Assembly (NCBI GenBank): GCA_004151065.3
Contig: NWUY0300017655.1
Location: 37,781 to 57,919 of the forward strand
Source: Larix sibirica
Taxonomy: Eukaryota; Streptophyta; Pinopsida; Pinales; Pinaceae
DNA: 20,139 bases
Direction: 5' to 3'
Below, piece by piece: positions 16,214 to 20,139 of this stretch (the stretch's first letter is position 1; every line of letters starts with the position of its first letter). The position numbers and the translations under genes are program-made. The notes beneath the pieces were generated by a model. The model was given only the letters and a program-made list of their open reading frames with translations, was not told the DNA's origin and ran no database searches.

Positions 16214-18924
16214 ATGGCAGACGCTGTTGTTAAGTTGCTTACTGATAGACTTGTCGATATGCTCGCTAAAAAGATAACGCAAGAGGTATCGGTGGCGTTC
16301 AAATACAAAGAAGACTTTGAATTGATCTATGACGAGCTTGTTCAAATTAAATGCCTGTTGAACGACTCCAGAGCCAGGGACAAGAGTAACTCGGAGCTAA
16401 TGACTCATTGGATGAACAAGCTTCAGGGTTTTCTCCACGAAGCTTTGGACGTAGTGGAGAAATGCGAGAAGGCTCACAGCAGCTCTAGCGGTAATCTTAT
16501 TTTCCATTGGCGAATGGGCAATAAGATTAACGATTTAAAGGAGAAACTCAGCGTCATACAGAGCAGTGGCACAAAATATCTGAAATATTACAAATCTGTC
16601 CTGGATGTTAATGCTCGTGTTCGGGAATTAAATGCATCTTCGACACATCAGAGGCGATCCAGTGCTCATGTTGTCCCTGAGACTCATGTGGACATGAAAA
16701 AGGACATTGATGTCATTACTGCCAAAATATTGCAAGAGGACGGCCCTCGTGTCATTGCAATTGTTGGTATGGGAGGGCTAGGCAAAACTCATCTGGTCCA
16801 ACATGTTTTCCACAACGATGCTGTCATAGAACATTTCAACGGTGGCCAGGTTTGGCTATCAGTATCGCAGAAATTGGATGTAAAAGATCTCCTGATCCAG
16901 ATGCATAATCAACTAATTCATACTCAGGTAAACACCACCGAACTTCACTCACTCAAAGAAAGTATTCACGCACATTTGCAAGGAGGAAAAACTAAAAAGC
17001 ATTTGTTTGTTTTCGATGACGTGTGGGAAAGAAATATTTTGCAAGAGATTGGTTTGTCCCTGGTCAGCGAAAATGATAAAAACAAGATTGTGGTCACTAC
17101 ACGAGATAAAAAAGTTTCAGCAGCTATGGGAGGGGCTTATACCCATTATACATATTGGATGGATTATTTATCTAACAAAGACACATTGGAATTGTTTTGT
17201 ATTCATGCGTTGGTTGACAAATGTAGGGAACTTCCACACGATCTGAAATTTTTGGAAACAGCAATTCTACAAAAGTGTTCGAGGCTACCCTTGGCTACAC
17301 TGGAAATAGGAAAATACATGGCAGGCTTTAGGACGCATTTTAATGATTGGGAGAAGGCCTTGAAGCGTCTAAATGAAGAAAAAACAAACCTGTTTAATAA
17401 TAGCGTTACACCCATTTTGAGGTCAAGTTATGATGCTTTGCCAAGTCATATGAAGCCTTGTTTTCTTTACTTTGCTGCGTTTCCTTCAGACACTCCAGTA
17501 AATTTGGAATGTGTAGTGTATGCATGGATTGCTCGTGAATTTGTGGACACATACGATGGAGGATGCTCTATCATAGAGGAACTAGTTGATCGATGTGTCA
17601 TTCGTGTTTCACGGTTTGGCGGGGATGGGCGGATAAAGGATTGTGAAATGCAAGATTCGTTTCACCACTTAGCGCTTTCTGAAGCTCACAAGGACCCTAC
17701 ATGGTTCTTCAGGCCTGGACAAGATTCGAAAGAATTTCCAGTAGATGAATGCAAGGGAGGACGTATAATTTCATTGGTGAAAAACGAAATATCCAAAATC
17801 CAAGTGGCCATCGACACTCCAGGGCTCCGTACTTTACTGCTATGTGACAACACCTATCTGAAATCAATTTCTGAAGGGTTTTTTAACAATCTCAAATATC
17901 TGTCTGTATTAGATTTAAGTAAAACTAACATCGAGTCATTGCCCAAGTCTATTGGGAAATTAAAGGGTTTGAAATTCCTGAATGTATCCTGTACAAATAT
18001 AAAGAAGCTGCCTAAATCCATGAGTAGTCTTAGAAGCCTTCAGTTTCTCAATGTTAGCGGTTGTAAGAAACTGTGTAGGTTGCATTCAGGGATAAGTCGC
18101 TGCCTTCCGGAATATCGAAGCTCTCCTTTTTACGAACTTTGAAGCTGAAAGACGTTGTAATAAAAAGCAAACAAACAACCGATGCCTTTGGATGGATGGA
18201 TTTCTATGGATTGCAGCGCTTGCATCACCTATCAGTAACTTTTAACAGGGACACAATATTGGATGGCTTTCTCTGGAAAACGTGGATTTGGAAGGAAATG
18301 AAAGAGATGCGGGACCTCTCCCTGCGATATGATGATTCTTTAGATGACGGTCACTATAGCTCTGAGGATCGGCATTGTTGCCCTCTTCCACCAGGCGTGG
18401 AATTCATGGAACGGCTTGAAGTCCTTCGTCTTAGTAAATGCAGGCTGCTAACGCCCCGGCTGCCTGGCATGACTGAAGACGTACTGCGCCCTCCTGAGTG
18501 GATCTTTCAGCTTCGAAATCTCACTGAGCTTGTCTTGGACGGCGATGACACGTCTAGTGCCTATTATTATGAAGGGCTCCAAAACATTCCTAATCTGAGA
18601 AAGCTACGCTTTTCTAACAATGAAAAGTGGAGATCTTTTCCAGTAGCGTTTGGAAAATCAGGGGCATTTCCAAAACTTGAGAAGCTTATCATAAAAGATT
18701 TGAACTCTTTGGAAAGATTTCCGCCCTTGCAATATAAGGCTATGCCGATGTTAAAGCATTTGAGAATAAAAAGATGCCGGATGCTGAAACGTATGCGGGA
18801 TGGATTAGACAGGCTGCCGAACCTTCAAAAAATAGAGCTGGACTTAAGAATGCAGGAGAGTTTCAGTACTGACTATCCGCAAATTCTGAACAATGATAGT
18901 ATTAAGATCAGTTTCTACGGTTAG
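16214..18924 (+). pseudogene. CC-NB-ARC-LRR (CNL-type NLR) immune receptor with one frameshift
   Basis: Intracellular resistance-type receptor. ATG 16214 (MADAVVKLL, context aacATGG) is the first ATG of the frame. Residues 1-120 are a coiled-coil domain with a weak EDVID-like site (HEALDVVEK, 75-83). The NB-ARC follows: P-loop GMGGLGKT at 185-192 (followed by His rather than Thr), kinase-2 LFVFDDVW at 264-271, RNBS-B KIVVTTRDKK at 291-300, a GLPL-like CSRLPLA at 355-361, RNBS-D CFLYFAAFP at 416-424, and MQD at 479-481 in place of MHD. LRRs begin near residue 535. The first frame stops at 18140-18142, but the LRR continues without loss in another frame (LPSGISKLSFLRTLKLKD from about 18100) to TAG at 18922-18924, so the intact protein would be about 900 residues. 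The shift lies around 18085-18105, beside a near-duplicated HSGIS/PSGIS. No intron is needed. It may be a true pseudogene or a sequencing error. Confidence 0.88.
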
Positions 18925-20139
18925 GAAATGCCTGAAACATCTTCACTGGGATCAGTCGAGTTGATTCTCCACAAACTAATATTAGCTGTTTTGGCTAGTT
19001 CTTCAGCACAGTATAATTTGTTTATTTCCGTTACATTACTAGGTACTACTTATGTTTCACATATTTGATTTACAATATGTTTGATTTTAGTCACTTGCCT
19101 ATGTTTCAAATGTATGATTTTATTATACCTGCCTTGTGTATGTGTATTTAGTAATCGATTTGGATTTGATTTTAAATTAATTTATAAATTTTCATTATAA
19201 AACTATAAATAAATTGATTTTAAAACAAATAATAAATTATATTTTAAATTATATAATTCTTATTATGTTTTATTAGTTATTCTTATTTTTTATTGGCTAG
19301 TAAATTTAATTTAACTAATAAGCCCTGCGAAAATATAACTTTTCTAAAATTTAAAATAAAATTTTAAAAAAAATCTAAATGAAACACGTCAAGATCAGTA
19401 ACCTGACAAAGGGTAAATACAGAGATAATGGAGACTTTAATGTTCTCTTGGCTATGTTCAAGCTAGCCCTTATATCCCCTATGTTTTCGTGAGTTCTGGT
19501 TATCAATATTTATTGCTTTCATGCTATGATGACGCATGCAATTTTTACCGTGCCAGTGTTGCCATCTGTTTCGTTATTGGCTTGTTCGTAGCTTTGAACC
19601 ATCAGATTGATTTGTTATTAATGGTCGAGATTGATGCAAAGGCCAAATCGCATGTTTGGTGCACAGAAAACCTCGGCAGTGAGCTCATTTTATATGCAAA
19701 ATTTAATTAAATGTTTTTTGACTTATGGCAAATATGTCCACTTTATTTAAATTTCTAACTTAGTTTTAAAAACGTTATTGTGGATAGTTAGGGGTTGGTA
19801 ATGTGGGCAATTTATTGTTGTTGATTTGAATTTTGTGCACTTTTTCTTAGTTATGTATCTCCATCAACTGTATACTATTTAATAATTTTTTTATATTTAG
19901 ATAAAATTAATAATAGAATTGTTTATTTTTTATAAAAACATAGTGTACAAAAATTAATGGTATTTATTATTATTATACATGCCTGCAATGGCTTTGTGGT
20001 CAATTTTTTTTGGTTTTAATTAGTTTCAATTTTTAAAAAATATTTATATAAAGTATTTGAAAGTTGTTTAGTAATTATATATTAGATTAAATAAATATTT
20101 AAAACTAATTTTATATTTTTCAAAAATTAAAAATCTATT
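18925..20139 (+). other. NLR 3' flank and AT-rich spacer
   Basis: The first 200 bp or so is probably the NLR 3' untranslated region. It contains two similar strings (atgtttcacatatttgattt near 19050 and atgtttcaaatgtatgattt near 19103), and an AATAAA occurs at 19208-19213, but no poly(A) site can be fixed. The stretches 19140-19380 and 19700-20139 are very AT-rich with long A and T runs. A 73-codon open stretch at 19489-19710 lacks an ATG start and resembles nothing known. No gene is supported here. Confidence 0.6.

Noticed and set aside
19489-19710. 73-codon open stretch after the NLR with a hydrophobic middle
   Set aside because: It lacks an ATG at its start, sits in AT-rich 3' flank, and resembles no family I know; length is within chance expectation.
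20000-20139. Inverted-repeat (MITE-like) structure in the final AT-rich stretch
   Set aside because: Only weak pairing around aattagttt...tattta; expected in sequence this rich in A and T.

Overview
This is nuclear plant DNA. It has single-exon immune-receptor genes, a Ty3/gypsy LTR retrotransposon and two LINE remnants, set in AT-rich spacer with no operon-like packing. The style of the gypsy Gag and of the LINE RNase H, together with long decayed retroelement stretches between receptor genes, suggests a gymnosperm, probably a conifer. That is family recollection, not a database result. Two single unknown bases (N at 2554 and 9021) sit at structural breaks and probably mark collapsed assembly gaps.

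Layout. (1) 1-2553, + strand: a secreted leucine-rich-repeat receptor-like gene with a TATA box, a duplicated start-codon region, a signal peptide, an LRR N-cap and eight near-identical 72-bp LRR units. It has an in-frame TAG at 1966 and breaks off at the first N. (2) 2555-3850, - strand: a decayed LINE reverse transcriptase. (3) 4288-14753, - strand: a decayed Ty3/gypsy element with a 3' LTR of about 774 bp and a 5' LTR remnant of about 494 bp. Between them, in transcription order, lie a long Gag N-terminal region, capsid and zinc knuckles, protease, reverse transcriptase, a stub of RNase H, the C-terminal part of integrase, and an unidentified reading frame of about 3 kb between integrase and the 3' LTR. 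(4) 14780-15344, + strand: the 3' end of a second LINE (RNase H domain). (5) 15815-18924, + strand: a CC-NB-ARC-LRR resistance-type gene preceded by a repeat-rich promoter, with one frameshift in the LRR. (6) 18925-20139: AT-rich flank with no gene seen.

How it fits together. The only two host genes are immune-type receptors in the same orientation: a cell-surface LRR protein and an intracellular NLR. Both look like single-copy-damaged or pseudogenised alleles, unless the lesions are assembly errors. Everything between them is retrotransposon debris. The most notable signals are the eight LRR units, whose differences concentrate in the codons predicted to face the ligand, and the long extra reading frame in the env position of the gypsy element. 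No tRNA, rRNA or CRISPR array was seen.
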